Assembly (NCBI GenBank): GCA_023846275.1
Contig: JAIUJO010000141.1
Coordinates: 1,136,001-1,200,000, forward strand
DNA: 64,000 nucleotides
Source: Vanilla planifolia
Taxonomy: Eukaryota > Streptophyta > Magnoliopsida > Asparagales > Orchidaceae
Reading direction: 5' to 3'
Part shown: positions 29,301-42,160 of the stretch, one piece after another
Layout of the letters: each line of letters opens with the position of its first letter
Position numbering within the stretch: the first letter of the stretch is position 1
Notes under the pieces: model-generated
What the model was told of the DNA's origin: nothing
The model's input: only the letters and a program-made list of their open reading frames with translations
Database searches by the model: none
Made by a program: the position numbers and the translations under genes

Positions 29301-32300
29301 TGGTATCTCAGATTGTAGCCTTGTCATATAAATTTTCAAATATCTCTCCTTAATTTAATTACATTATTATTATATTCTATTTCTCCTCTCTTGTGACCCT
29401 CACTTAACTTTGATTTGGTGATATTATATTTTTTTATTTTATGTCATTTGAACATTAATATAAATCTATTTAATTTTAAAATTATAACTTATTATTGTTT
29501 AGGTGTATTTACATTGGTAATTCGCAATCTTCTAAAACAAGGTCTAATGCAGACAAAACTGCATCATTAGACTATACTTGATGAGTATATTAAATTAACT
29601 ATTTTTTATTTTTAAATTTTTAATTTTATTTCACTTTAGCATAATTTACAAGATATTTAAATTTGCACAAAATTTATAATTGAGGATGTTAAACTCGTTC
29701 TCTTTTACAGCTTAGAATATAGCTTTCCCATTCAATTTATATAATTTCTTCAAACGCTGTATTTTAATTTGGTTATACTTCTATGCAACATTATTTTGCC
29801 ACTCTTATTACCTTTAAACAACTTTGATCTTTTATATTACCATGCATAAATGTATCTTATTTTTTGGAATAATATATATATATTTACTTAATATTTTAAA
29901 ATAATTTCTAATTATTTCTAATTAACTACTTTGAAAATTCATAGTAATTCAAAATGAGGTCTAAGTGAGGTATAACAATCATTATTGGAATCATCCCAAA
30001 CAAGGTCTATAAATTTAAAAAACAATTTTTTATATTTTTAAATACTTTTTTATAATTTTGGTAAACTTCAGGAGGCTTTTTTATTTATACATTTATAAAA
30101 TGATCGAGCATGATATGCTTGATCTTTTTAATTTAAATTTTTATAAAACTATGTTACTTTAAATCTCCCCTAGTTTGAAGCTTAGGTTGCTTTGATTAAG
30201 TATGTTATATTACTTTAATGTATCTCATTTAAATATTAATAAATATTTAATTAATATTTGTATAATAATTTATCATTACTTTCACTTATTTAATTTGGTA
30301 ATTCATAGTAATTTCAAATATGTTTTGAACGAGTGGAATTGTAGGTCTTTCCACTCATCTTGGTGAGCTCTATCTCATTAAATATTTATTTATTTTTTAT
30401 TTTTAAATTTTTTTCAACATTACATGTTTTAAATATATTTCTATTCATACCTAAATTGATTGTTAATGATGTTACACTTAATCTTGATAATATCTTTAAG
30501 TGCAATGTTTTGTACAATTTATCTCATTTTCCTAAAAACTTTGCTTATATTACACTATACTATTGTGTAAATATAAATCTCCTCTCCTATGACCCTCACA
30601 TCATTATTATTCCGTTATATAAAATTTCTCAAATTTAAATCATTTTAGGTTTAATATATATTTACTATAAATTAAAATAATAATGTATGAATATTTAAGG
30701 CTATTTACTTTGGTAAATCTCTATAATTCTAAATGAGGTTTCAATATGATGAAACAAAACATCATTAGACTCGAATGATAAGTTCTATCCAATTAAATTT
30801 TAATTTTTATATTTTTATATTTTTTAAGTTCTAAAACATTTAATCACTTTACAAACTTTTTGATTCATCTCTAATTTCATAATTGAGGATATTACACTCG
30901 ATCTTTTTAGTATCTGGAAAATCAACAATGTCATCTAATTTATCTCATTTCTTTAAATTTGTAATTTCCATATGGTTATATTTCTATTTAAGTTTAACTC
31001 CTATCTTTTTTATGCTTTCATTGCCAGAATTTAGTTATATCATATTTCTTTAATTTATGTTGTCTTTTATAAATATATATTTATTTTGTATTAAAATACT
31101 TCTTTTTTTATATTTATGCTTATTTATTTTTAATTCACAACAATTTAAAATATTATCATATTGAGGCATCAAAAATGTCACTAAATTGTTCTCCATGACT
31201 ATCAAATTAAAAATATATTTTTATATGTCTTTTAACATTGAATTTTCTAGGTTTTATATCTTTTATGAGGCTGTTCAATTTGTAACTTTTGAGAGTGAGG
31301 ATTCTACTCTCAACCTCTTTAATATGTTGGAATACAACATTCTTGTAAATGTTATCTTATTTTTTAAAATATTTTGCATAGACTTGCTTATTTTACTATG
31401 AAACTATAGCTATCTTATTATGTGACAATTAAATAACTTTGTTTAAATAATTTTGTGATTCTTAATATTTCCAAATTTGGATTAGTAAATACAAAATAAA
31501 TATCATTAGACTAATTTAATTAGCTCTATCTTATAAAATATTCTTTATGTTTGTAAATATTTTAAACTTGACCAACTTAGAATCTTGAAATTAAACTTTC
31601 ACATACAAATTATCTTAATCCTTCAAATGTTTTGCTTTTATTTTGCTATATTATTAAGTAATTAGAATCTCTTCTAGTGTGACTTTTGAATCATTTTGAT
31701 TTGGTTCTGTTACATTTCTTTTATTTATCTTATTTCAAATTTAACATATATTTAATTATTATTAAAAAAATAAATTTTTGTTATTATTTATGATTTACTT
31801 TGACAATTCATAGTAATTACGAGAAGGATCTAATTAAGACAAAACAAATTTCATTAGGTGAGACTTAATGAGCTCTATCTAACTAAATATAATATTTTTT
31901 TATAAAATTGATGTTCTCAAGCATTAGCATGCTTTATGACACATTTTTATTAGTATCGAATTAGATGATTTACAATATTACCCATGATTTTCTTTGATTA
32001 TTTCTATCATTTCTAAAAGGTTTTTACATTGATTTGGTTGTAAAAATATGTAACTCTAATCACTTTTCATGTCGCCTTACATTGCTTTCATTTCTTTGCA
32101 TTTCGTTACTTAAATTTGTGTGACTACAACTTTAATATATAATTGTTTAATATTTAAATAATACTTATATTAATATTTATGCTTGTTTATTTTAATAATT
32201 TATAATAATTCAAAAACTTGTGTGATCAAGGTTAAATAAAAATCACTGGACTGGTCTCGATGAGTTCTATTCAATTTATTATTTTTTTAAAGTTTTTTAA

Positions 32301-32373
32301 ATATTTTATTTTCAATAATATTGATACTCATATTAGATATCTTGATTCATATCTTATTTGATGATTAAGAATA

Positions 32374-32482
32374 TTACATTCAATCTCTATTATATCTTTA
32401 AATGAAATTTTACTTTACAATTTAATGTTACACTCAATCTCCAATATATCTTTAAATGAAACTTTATTATATAATTTATCTT
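32374..32482 (+). repeat. 54-bp tandem duplication inside a satellite A monomer
   Basis: The segment starting TTACATTCAATCTCTATTAT at 32,374 is repeated from 32,428 as TTACACTCAATCTCCAATAT. Both copies continue with ATATCTTTAAATGAAA and an ACAATTT/ATAATTT end. The two copies are far more alike than neighbouring monomers are, so this duplication is younger than most of the array. Confidence 0.8.
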
Positions 32483-34316
32483 AATTCTTTAGAGTTTTCA
32501 GATTAATTTGGCTATATTACTATGTAACTCTAAATCTCCTCTCATTTAACCATTAGGTGACTTTGATTTGATTACATAAAATTAATTTAATTTATTTCAT
32601 TTAACATATAATGCATATTTACTTAATATTAGCTGAGTTAATTTTTTATTCTTGTTTACTTTTGTAATAAGTAATACTTCTAAATTAATCATGATTTAGA
32701 CAAAGCAAATGTCATTAAACTTTTTTTATGAGCTCTACCCAATTAAGTATTTATTTTTATATTATAAAAAGTTTATTTTATAAATTTTTCATATTAATTA
32801 TGAGACATTTTCATTTGCACCTTATTATGATTGATGATGTTAGACTCAATTTCCTTAGTTTATTAGAATGCAAAATCCTAGTATAACTTTTCTCATTTTT
32901 CAATAGTTTTACTTTGATCTGCCTATGTTGTTATGCAACTCAAAATTTCCCATAGTGTGAACATTACATCACATTGAATTTTTTACATTATTTTAATTTA
33001 TCTCATTTTCATATTAATAAATACTTATTAAATATTAAAAAGTAATAATTATTTATAATTATGTGTTTTTATTTTCGTAATGCATAGTAATTATAAATGA
33101 AGTGAAATGTAGATAAAATGATTATTGTTAGCCTTGAATCAATGAGGTCCTACCAATTTCAATTTTTTTTATATGTTCAAGTATTTTAATTTTCATTGTT
33201 TTGGCATACTTTAGGAGACATTGCTACTAATATCTAATTTAAGAATGCAATCTTTTTGCATAATTTATCTCATTTTTTCAAATGTTTTTTCTTTTAATTT
33301 GGTTATATTATTATGAAACTCTAATTCTCATCTTGTATGTTGTTTACATTACTTTGATTTATTTATGTTACATTGTGTGAGTTTAGCATATTTCATCTTT
33401 AATGTATACCTACTTAATATTATAAAATAATTTTCTGATTATTTATGCCTATTTACTATGGTGATTTGTAGTAATTAAAAACTAGGTTTGATTGAGATAA
33501 AACAAATGTCATTGGACTCCTTTTAACAAACATTATCTCATCAATTTTTTTTATATTTTTGAATTTTTTTCTTATGATATGGCATGATTTATTGGAAATG
33601 TAGATCCATACCAACTTAATGATCAAGGATGTTATACTAATCTCCTTAGTATCCTAGAATATAACATTTCCATACAATTTATCTCATTTTTCAAATGTTT
33701 TTCTTTTATTTGTTTATACTACTTTGTATCTCTCTATTCTACTCTTATGATTTTTACATCACTTTCATTTGGTTATATTTCATTGCTTAAATTAATGTCA
33801 TTTATGATTAATATATATTTAATAAATATTAATTTATTTCATCACTATGGTAATTCGAAGAAATTATAAACATGGTTTGATCAAGATGGAATAAACATGG
33901 TTGGAACTCCTTAGTATTTGGAATGTAGCTTTTTCACACAATTTATCCCATTTTTTCAAAGAGTTAATTTTGTTAGTTATAATTATAATGCAACTCTAGT
34001 TCTTCTCTCATGTGACTTTCAAATTACTTTAATTTTCTTATATTCATGATTTGAACTTATCTTATTTAAATTTTAATATATATCTACTTAATTTTAAAAT
34101 AATAATTTATTTATATTTATATTGAGTTATTTTTGTGATGCAAATTAATTCCCAATATGATTCAATGTAAATAAAATAAACATAATTAGATTAATCTTGA
34201 ATATCTCTATGTCATTAAATATTTCTATTAATACTTTTAAATATTTTATTTTTTAAGGATTTTTAAATGTTTAAGTAGACATTTAGATTCATGCTTTGTT
34301 TTATGTTTGAAGATGT

Positions 34317-34738
34317 GTTAAGTCACTCTTATGTTTCCTAAATCAAGCCATAAATATTTATTATGTTAATACAATAGGACTTTTCATAGAAGATGAATTA
34401 GTTGTCTTCAAAACACCTTTGGGTGATTAGCGAGTTTCAAGGTTTGAAGTCATTTGCATCAAATTTGGAAATACTTTTTTAGTATTATGAAAAAAATTAT
34501 TTGCATGTTGATTACCAACCATAAAGCACATATCTCCATTAAAATCAAACAAAATTTTATTTAAAAATTTCCTTAATTTAAGAAACATAGTATTTTATTT
34601 TTTTAATCATTTAATTCATTCAAATTCTATCTAAACCTTTCTTTAATTTCAAAACCATTATATTTTATTTTATTTAAATCTTTCATTTTTTAGATTACCC
34701 CTCTCTTATGAGATTTGCAAATGCCTATTTTACATTAG
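34317..34738. mobile_element. 422-bp insertion in satellite A with 5-bp direct flanks GATGT
   Basis: Satellite A stops inside its TTGAGGATGTTACACTCGATC box and resumes in exact register 422 bp later. The left flank reads TTTGAAGATGT and the right flank GATGTTACACTCC. GATGT at 34,312-34,316 and 34,739-34,743 therefore looks like a target-site duplication, and removing the insert plus one GATGT restores a normal box. The insert has no satellite landmarks and no long open frame, and it is less T-biased than the array. Its ends (GTTAAGTCAC.. and ..TTTACATTAG) are not a clean TG..CA pair, and I see no clear terminal inverted repeat. It could be an old solo LTR or a small non-autonomous element; the family is unknown. 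Confidence 0.7.
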
Positions 34739-36639
34739 GATGTTACACTCCATCTTTACAGTACCTTGGAATGTAAGTGTACCAAACAATTTGTTTGTTT
34801 ATATTACCATGTGACTCAAAATCACTTCTTGGGTGTCTGTTATGTTGCATTGATTTTGTTATATTAGATTACAATAATTCATCTCATGTTATCTTTACTT
34901 AATGTTTAATTTATACTAAAATTAGAATTTGTTATTATTTATACCAATTTAGATTTACAATTCATAGTAATTCAAAACAAATTCTAATCAAGTCAAAAAA
35001 ATCCCTTTTAATTCAATTCAATGAACTCTAAATAATTAAATATAATTTCATGAAATTTTTAAATACTTTTTTATGGTTTGGCTAACTTGTGTAGCTTTTT
35101 ATTCATATCATATTTGATAATAGATGATGGTATTTTTCAATCTTCTTAGTAATTTGAAATGCAACTTCTTCTACCAATTTATTGGATATTTTCAAATCTT
35201 TCATTTTGATTTTGTAATATTATTATGAAACTATATTTCTCTTCTTATATGACATTTATATTGATTTGATTTTTTTTTACACTCCCTAGATTTATTTTAT
35301 TTTTGCTTTAATATATAATAGGACCAAAATAATAAATTATTATTAATTATGTACATTTAATTTGAAAATTCATAAAAATTCCAAACAAGGACTAACCATG
35401 AAAAATAATAGTCGTTAGACAAATGAGCTCTATCCAATTAAATATTTATTTTCTATTTTTTTATTTTTTATTTCCAATGATTTTAACTTGTCTTAGAAAT
35501 ATTTTGACTTACACCTAATTTAAAGGGCAATTCTTTTACACTCAATGTCAATAGAATCATAGAATATAGTTTTTTTGATAAACTTTATTTCTTAAAACTT
35601 TTTGCTTTGAATTGATTGCATTATAATGCTTCAACTTATCTTATTTAAAATTTAATATATTTTTTACTGTATATTAAAATTTTTAATTTATTATTATTTC
35701 ATTTTATTTTTTTTTGTTAATTCATTGAAATTTTAGAAAAACACCAATGTAGACAAAACAAATGTTGATGAATTTCTCTAAAAAAACTCTATTTAATTTT
35801 TTTTTTCTAATACTTTTTTATGTGAAATTATGATTCCTTCCATATTAGGTGACAATTGATATTACACTCGATCTCATTAATATTTTAGAATACAACTTTT
35901 TTGTATTATTTGCCTTATTTCTTATAACCTTTTACTTTGATTAGGTTAAATTACTATGAAACTCTAATTCTCCTTACATGTCACCTTTACATCACATTAA
36001 TTTTGTTATATTATATTATTTTAATTTATCTTCTTTAAACTTCAAAATATATCTACTTAATATCAAAATAATAATTTGCTATTATTTAGGCTTATTTACT
36101 TTTGTAAATAGTAGTAACTTTAAATGAAGTTCGATTGAGGTAAAAAAATTGACATTTGACTCATCTCGATGAGTATTGTCTAATTAGATATTTATTTTTT
36201 ATGTTTAAATATTTTTTCTAGATTTTATCATGTTTTATTAGACATTTAGATTTGTACCTAGTTTTTTGATTGATAATATTACACTTAGTCTTCTTAATAT
36301 CTTGGAATATAACTTTCCTAAATAATTTAACTTATTTATTTAAATATTTCACTTTGATAAGGTTATATTACTATATATCTCTCTATAATTCCTTTTGTGA
36401 GACCTTTGTATAACTCTGAGTTGGATATCTTTCATTTCTTTAATTTATGTTATTTTAGCTTTAATAGATATTTACTTAATGTTAAAATATTAATTTCTTA
36501 CTATTTATTATTATTTGTTTTCGGAAGTCATAGTAACTCCAAATGAGGCTCTACTCAGATGAATAAAATGCCATTGGACTCAGCTCAACAAGTTCTATCC
36601 AATTAAAAATAGTTATTTTAAAAAAATCTTATTTTATAA

Positions 36640-36692
36640 CGCTTTGACATATTTTATAAGGTTTTGGCATATTTTAGAAGACATTTTATTTT
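36640..36692 (+). repeat. Short (~25 bp) tandem duplication inside satellite A
   Basis: The GGCATGCTTTATGAGACATT-type box is present twice in a row, as CTTTGACATATTTTATAAGG and then TTTTGGCATATTTTAGAAGACATT. Confidence 0.6.
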
Positions 36693-39600
36693 CTACCTAA
36701 TTTGATAGTTAAGGTTGTTATATTTAATCTTCTTAATATCTTGGATAGTAAAGTTTTTATGTAATTTATATTACTTCTTGAGTTTTTAAACTTTCATTTG
36801 GTCATGTTCCTATGCATTTATAAATATCCTTGCACGTAATGTTTACATGAAATTGATTTAGTTATACTACGTATCTTTACTTTTTATCATTTCTACTTTC
36901 ATAAATATTTTCTTAATATTAAAATACTTTTTTTGTTATTTATGTTTAATTTCTTTAGAATTCACTGTAATTCTAAATAAAGTTTGAACAAGATGAAATG
37001 AATATAGTTGCCGTCATCTTGAAGAACTATATCAAATTAAATATTCATTTTAAAATTTTTAAATATATTATTTTTTAAGTTTATTGTTTGCTTAATGAAT
37101 CATTTTCATTCAAACAGGGTTTTATAATCAAGGATGTTACACTTCAACATTTTAATATGTTGGAATGTAGCTTTATGGTGTAATTTATGTCATTAGTTGG
37201 CTTTCATTTGATAATATCATTAGCTAACTCTAAATCTCTTATTATGCACCTTTTATATCTCTTTATTCTAGTTGTATTACATTGCTTCAATTTATTGCAA
37301 CATAGCTTTAATTTATATTCACTTCAATTTAATATCATAATTTTTTTATTTTCTCTACTTATTAACTTTCCTAAATTTTGGCAATTATTAACAAGATCTA
37401 ATTAAGATGAAATCTCATGTTGTTTCAATAAGCTTTATCTAATTACTTATTTCTTATTTATTTCATTTTTATTTTATAGGGTTTTGGAATACTTTTTGAG
37501 ATATATTGATTCATGTTTGATTAGAGTTAAAGCGATTACACTCGATCACCTTAGGTTATAATTTGATTTTGTTTTTTTACTACATACTCTAAATGCCCTC
37601 TCATGTGGCCTTTACATCAAATCTATTTGCTTATATTGCATTGCTTTAATTTCTTTTATTTCATCTTTAATATATAGTTTTGTAATATTCAATTAATAAT
37701 TTAACCTTGCTTATGTTTATCTTGTTTTGAAATTCACAACAAAATCCAAAAGTTGTTTGATGGAGAACAAATAAATGTCATTTGACTTGTATATTTTATC
37801 TCCTTGGGATTTTTACACACTTTATAAGATGTTTAAATTATGAGATGATTTAATATTAAAACATGTTACACACAATATTGTCAATATCATGAAATTAAAC
37901 ATCCTTATACACTATATCATATTTATTAAATTGTCTTGCTTCAATTTGGTTTTGTTATTGTTTGTCTCCAAAACTCCCCTCACGTGACCTTTACATTATA
38001 TTGATTTGGTCATATTGTATTACTTCAATTGTATTATTTTTTATTATATTTTTTCTTAATATTAAAAAAATAACTTGTTATTATTTATGTTTAAGTACTT
38101 AGCTAATTCAAAAAAAATTTAAATGATGTCTAATAGAGATGAAACAAAGGTCATTGGACTCATTTTAACAAATATTTATGTTTTAACTTTCAATAGTTGT
38201 TAGTAAGCTTTAACATGTTTTACGAGTTCTTTTGATTCATACCAGAATCGGTGATGGAGAGTGTTACACTAACTATAATTAATATCATGGAATGTAACTT
38301 TTAGGTACATAATTTAACATTAATTCAAATTTTTTTTACTTTAAGTTGTTTATATTATTATGTAACTCTAATATTCCTGTAATGTGATGTTTATACTGCT
38401 TTGGTTTAATTTTACTATATTGGTTGAATTTATCAAATTTTAGCTCTACTATAGATACTTAATATTAAAATGTTGATTATTTATTATTTATTCTTTTTTC
38501 TTTCGTGAGTCACAATATTCATAGTTTATTTGATAATCGAGGATGTTATGCGTAGGATCTCTAATATCTTGAAAAGTAGTTTTCTTGTGTAATTTATCTT
38601 ATTATTCAAATTTTTTAATTTGATTTAGTTATATTTCTATGTAACCCTAATTCTCCTCTGGTATGACTCTTACATTACCTTAATTTTGTTATATTATAAT
38701 GCTTTAATTTATCTCCTTTTGACCATTAATATATTTAATATTAAAATAATATTAATTTATTATTTATGTTAAATGTTTTTGTAGTTCTTAGTAATTATAG
38801 AACAAATCTAATTAAGAATTAACAAGTATCATTGGACTTATCTCAACAAACACTATCATATTAAATAATCCTTTTATATTTTAATTTCTTAATTTCTAAT
38901 GTTTTAGCAAGTTTTATTAGACATTTCAATTGATTTCTAATTGGATTATTGAGATGTTAAAAATGATCTCCTTAGTACCTTAGAAAGTTCTTTTCTCAAA
39001 TAATTTAAATTATTTCTAAAATAGTTTTTCTTTAGTTGGGTCATATTATTTTGAAAAAATAATTCTCTTACCAGGTATCTCTTTAATTTTAATGTAGTAT
39101 ATTATTGTAATTTATATCATTTCAATTTTAATAAATTCTAAATTAGTATTTAATAATTAATTTGTTATTATTCATGTTTAATTGGTTTGATCAACTATAG
39201 CAACTATGAATGAGGTCCAAATAAAGCAAAACAAATCTCATTATACTTAGCTAGATGAGCTCTAACAAATAAAGTACTTATCTTTACATTTTTTAATTTT
39301 TTTCTAGGCTTCAACATGTTTTATGAGATTTTTTATTTCTATTTGCTTTGATGGTTGAGCATTTTATACTCAGTCTCCTAATTTTCTTGGAATACATCTT
39401 CGAGTATCAGTATCTCATGTCTTCTAATTTTTTGTTCCATTTGGTTGTTTTATAATGAAACTCTAAATCTCTTCTCGTGTGACTTTAGCATTGCTTTAAC
39501 TTGACCATATCATATTATGATAATTTATCTCATTTCAATCTCATACATATTTACTTATTATTAAATAAATGATTTCTTTATTTTTAACGTGCAATTCAAT

Positions 39601-40604
39601 TGGTAAATTTTTAGTTGTTTAAAAAGAGGTTTCAATGAGATGAAAGTGATCTTTGGTCTTATCTCAACAAACTCTTTACAACTAAATATTAGTTTTTTTA
39701 ATATTTTTTTTAATGTTTTAGTTTTTGAGTTTTGGCATGCTTTATGCGATATTTTATGTGGTAGTTGAATTGATGTCAACAATGTTGCATCCTATCTCTT
39801 TAGTAAATTAGAATTCAGATTTTCCTTGCAAGTTCCCTAATTCCTTTAAAAATTTTTTAATATAACTAAATCATATCATTGATTTGGTTGTATAACATTG
39901 ATCCAAATTACCTCAATTTAGCTTATATATGTACATATATTTATTTACTGTTAAAAATAATTTATTATTATTTAAGTTAATTTATTTTTTTAATTTATAG
40001 TAATTCAAAATAATGTCAATTGAGATGGAACAAATGTCAATGAGTTACTCCCAACGTGCTTTATCTAATAAAATATTCATTTTAAAATTTTTTAAGTATT
40101 TTTTCTAATTTTCTTGTATCTTTTATGAGTCATTTTGATTTATATCTTCTTTAATGATAGATGATGTTAAAGTAAATCTACTTCGTATATTAACTAATAA
40201 ATTTCCCATTAAATTTATCCCATTTTCTAAAAGTGTTTGTCTTTGATTCACTTATATTAATAGAAAAGTCTGGTCCTCATATTATATGAAATACTTTTCC
40301 CTTGATTTTGCTATTTTATATTTTTAAAATTTATCCCATTTTAATTTTAATATATATTTACTTAAAAATTAATATAATAATTTCTTATTACTTATAATTA
40401 ATTACCTACATAATTCACCAAAATTCTAGACAATGTCCAATGGTGATAAAACAAAATGTCATTGGACTCATATAGATGAACTTCATCAATTTAAATATTA
40501 CTTTTAGAATTTAAGGTATTTTTTAAGACTTTGGCATCATTTATGAGACATTTTAATTTTTAATTGATTTTATGTTCAAGGGTGCTACATTAAATCTTGT
40601 TACT

Positions 40605-41800
40605 GTAGAGAATTTTAATGGTGCTTTGGGATGCTCATGTAATGCTTTTCTACTCAATGCTTTGAATATCGAAGTGAATAAATTCAACCTCACATGGCTA
40701 AATGATAAGGGTAACAATGACTCTCTTAAGGAATCAAAATATCTCATCTTTTAATTTGTGGCATGTATGAATGGATTAATAATATTCCCAATGTCCTTAT
40801 CTACCAAACCATAGCCTATTGAGCTTCACCCTAGTCAAACTTTATGAAATGACTTCAAAAGTGCAGCCTAAGTTAGACTCTGCATGATAATAGAATTGAA
40901 ATTCCACTACTTTTAATATTATTTTACATATTTCATAAGATTGAGGTACGGACCAAAAAAACTTTTTCGCTACAAGTCTAGCCTTTGCATGTTGATTTAT
41001 GTAGAAGACATTGTCATATAGAGACTATGGTTTGGGTGAAACTTCTACTAAAAGATATCACAACTATCCAAATATGAGCTCAATGAAAATAGAAAACTCA
41101 TCGAGAATAAAATGGTGAAAACCCATTTGGATAAAATTTCTAATACAAACATGAACCATTAAATTTAACCGATCAATCATTTAAGCTTTTAGAATTTGAA
41201 GCTAGATGTGTTAGTACTGTTGCCATAGAGATTGCTTGCTTGTGCTAACCAAGCATTCATAGCAGCATTACTTTTTGATCCTTCGATGTTGGCACTTCCT
41301 CTCATTGTGAAGTAGAATTCACCAAGAGTTGGATTGCTCACCTACCAATAAAGAACTAAGTTTGGATTAGATTTTTGTGGCATAAGTTAGTTTGATGAAT
41401 GTATTGTGATCGTAATTAAAACTTGTATAAGAAGAACCTTTGATTCACACAATTGGTCATCACACATGGATGAAAGGTAGTGGCACAAAGCTGTTTTATC
41501 TATGATTATGACTAAATGCCCTTAAATTATAATCTCTACTATAATATAATGCCTAGGTCTATTGTTGGCCTGTTGTCCAATAATAAGGGCTTTACACACT
41601 AAGGGCATACTACCATGGGCCCACCTAATGAAGTAAAAAGTTTAGAAGCACAAGCACCATAAGAAATTATAGTTAAGAATGAATGGTAGGTAGAATCCTT
41701 ACAACTTACTTCAATTTGCAATGACGCATTGCAAGTGGTAGAGTGGCCTTATTATCATAATCTATTAAGATTGAAACCTTTTATGCCAAATTCGTCCCCT
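40605..41800 (+). rRNA. Degenerate 3' part of a 25S (large-subunit) rRNA gene, nonfunctional
   Basis: I recognise the 3' third of eukaryotic 25S rRNA in order. Landmarks are the CAGTGCTCTGAATGTCAAAG region (about 40,650), TATGACTCTCTTAAGG (about 40,717), CGCATGAATGGATTAACGAG (about 40,763), TTGAGCTTGACTCTAGTC (about 40,817), ACCACTACTTTTAACG (about 40,900), GAAGACATTGTCAGG (about 41,005), TTAAAAGATAACGCAG (about 41,050), GGAATTTGAAGCTAGAGGTG (about 41,197), the CCAAGCGTTCATAGCGAC..CTTTTTGATCCTTCGATGTCGG stretch (about 41,245-41,290), TGAAGCAGAATTCACCAAG, the ATTATGACTGAACGCC region (about 41,505), GGGTAGAATCCTTT (about 41,690) and GTAAGTGGCAGAGTGGCCTTG (about 41,730), ending near ATTCGTCCCC. 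Differences from the conserved gene are mostly C-to-T and G-to-A. About 40 nt are missing after the ACCACAGCC equivalent (about 40,808). The sarcin-ricin loop (41,424-41,438) is altered, so it cannot be a working rRNA. The 5' two-thirds are absent. Confidence 0.93.
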
Positions 41801-42160
41801 CAAAGTCATAGATATTATAAAAGTTTCAAAACACCCCTTCCCCACTTGATCACTTTCTCAACTTACTCCACTTCCTCCAATTATTGCCATACTTTATCAT
41901 TTATTTGCGATACTTCACATGACACATTGTGTAGTACAGCATACTCCTTAGAGGCCTTCCTGGATGCAATGTTCTAATGCCTAACATTGTCCATCATCAA
42001 TGTTGGATGATGTAATGTAGGAAGTACCAAATCATCCTAAAGAGGTCATGTATGTTTCAAAAGTTTTGTTCTTTTGGTCATATCAATTATTAAAGTAATT
42101 CTATGAAGGTTCTATGTAGGTGGCAAAACCTATCACTTTTTAACATATTCATCACTTGTG
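41801..42160 (+). other. Spacer after the 25S relic, probably the start of a fossil rDNA intergenic spacer
   Basis: This stretch follows directly on the 25S 3' end. It begins with a pyrimidine-rich tract (about 41,832-41,890, CCCCTTCCCC and runs of CTTCC/CTCC) of the kind often seen just past plant 25S ends. The text near 42,000 (GTTGGATGATGTAATG) resembles part of the satellite B unit, so B-like sequence may begin here. No gene is supported; the open frame over 41,729-41,977 straddles the rRNA end and is chance. Confidence 0.5.

Larger units (their letters stand above)
1..40600 (+). repeat. Satellite A: about 40 kb head-to-tail array of a diverged ~400-420 bp AT-rich monomer
   Basis: The same ordered series of landmarks recurs throughout. 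In order these are a GATGTTACACTCGATCTCC-like box, an AACTTTC..ACAATTTATCTCATTTCTTCAAA box, a TTTGATTTGGTTATATTAC box with TATGTAACTCTAA, a CTCTCATGTGACCTTTACATCA box, a second TTTGATTTGGTTATATTAC box with ATTGCTTCAATTTATCTC, a TTTAATATATATTTACTTAATATT box, an AATAATAATTTATTATTATT dyad, a GTAATTCATAGTAATTC box, ATGAAACAAA, CTCATCTTGATGAGCTCTATC, AATTAAATATT, and GGCATGCTTTATGAGACATTTTGATTCATACC. Landmark spacings are mostly 370-425 bp (for example about 5522, 5916, 6293, 6713, 7138), implying roughly 95-100 units. Copies are very divergent, so the array is old. Every unit I checked runs in the same direction. The + strand is T-rich, which explains why nearly all chance open frames lie on + and encode hydrophobic peptides. 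There is no sign of a gene. The array continues beyond the left edge. Confidence 0.9.

Noticed and set aside
1..40600. About forty open frames of 60-92 codons on the + strand in the left part, with hydrophobic, Phe/Leu/Ile-rich translations
   Set aside because: They arise from the T-rich strand of satellite A, start and stop at arbitrary monomer positions, are not conserved between units and carry no domain. They look like membrane proteins only because TTT, TTA and ATT codons dominate.
40553..40754. Overlapping frames on both strands (64 codons on -, 60 codons on +)
   Set aside because: Both lie over the junction of satellite A with the 25S relic. The + frame is translated rRNA sequence.
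41197..41340. Minus-strand peptide resembling the widely annotated 'cell wall-associated hydrolase / senescence-associated' protein (ANIEGSKSNAAMNAWLAQAS)
   Set aside because: That database family is largely a misannotation of the antisense strand of 25S rRNA. The plus strand here is clearly 25S rRNA.
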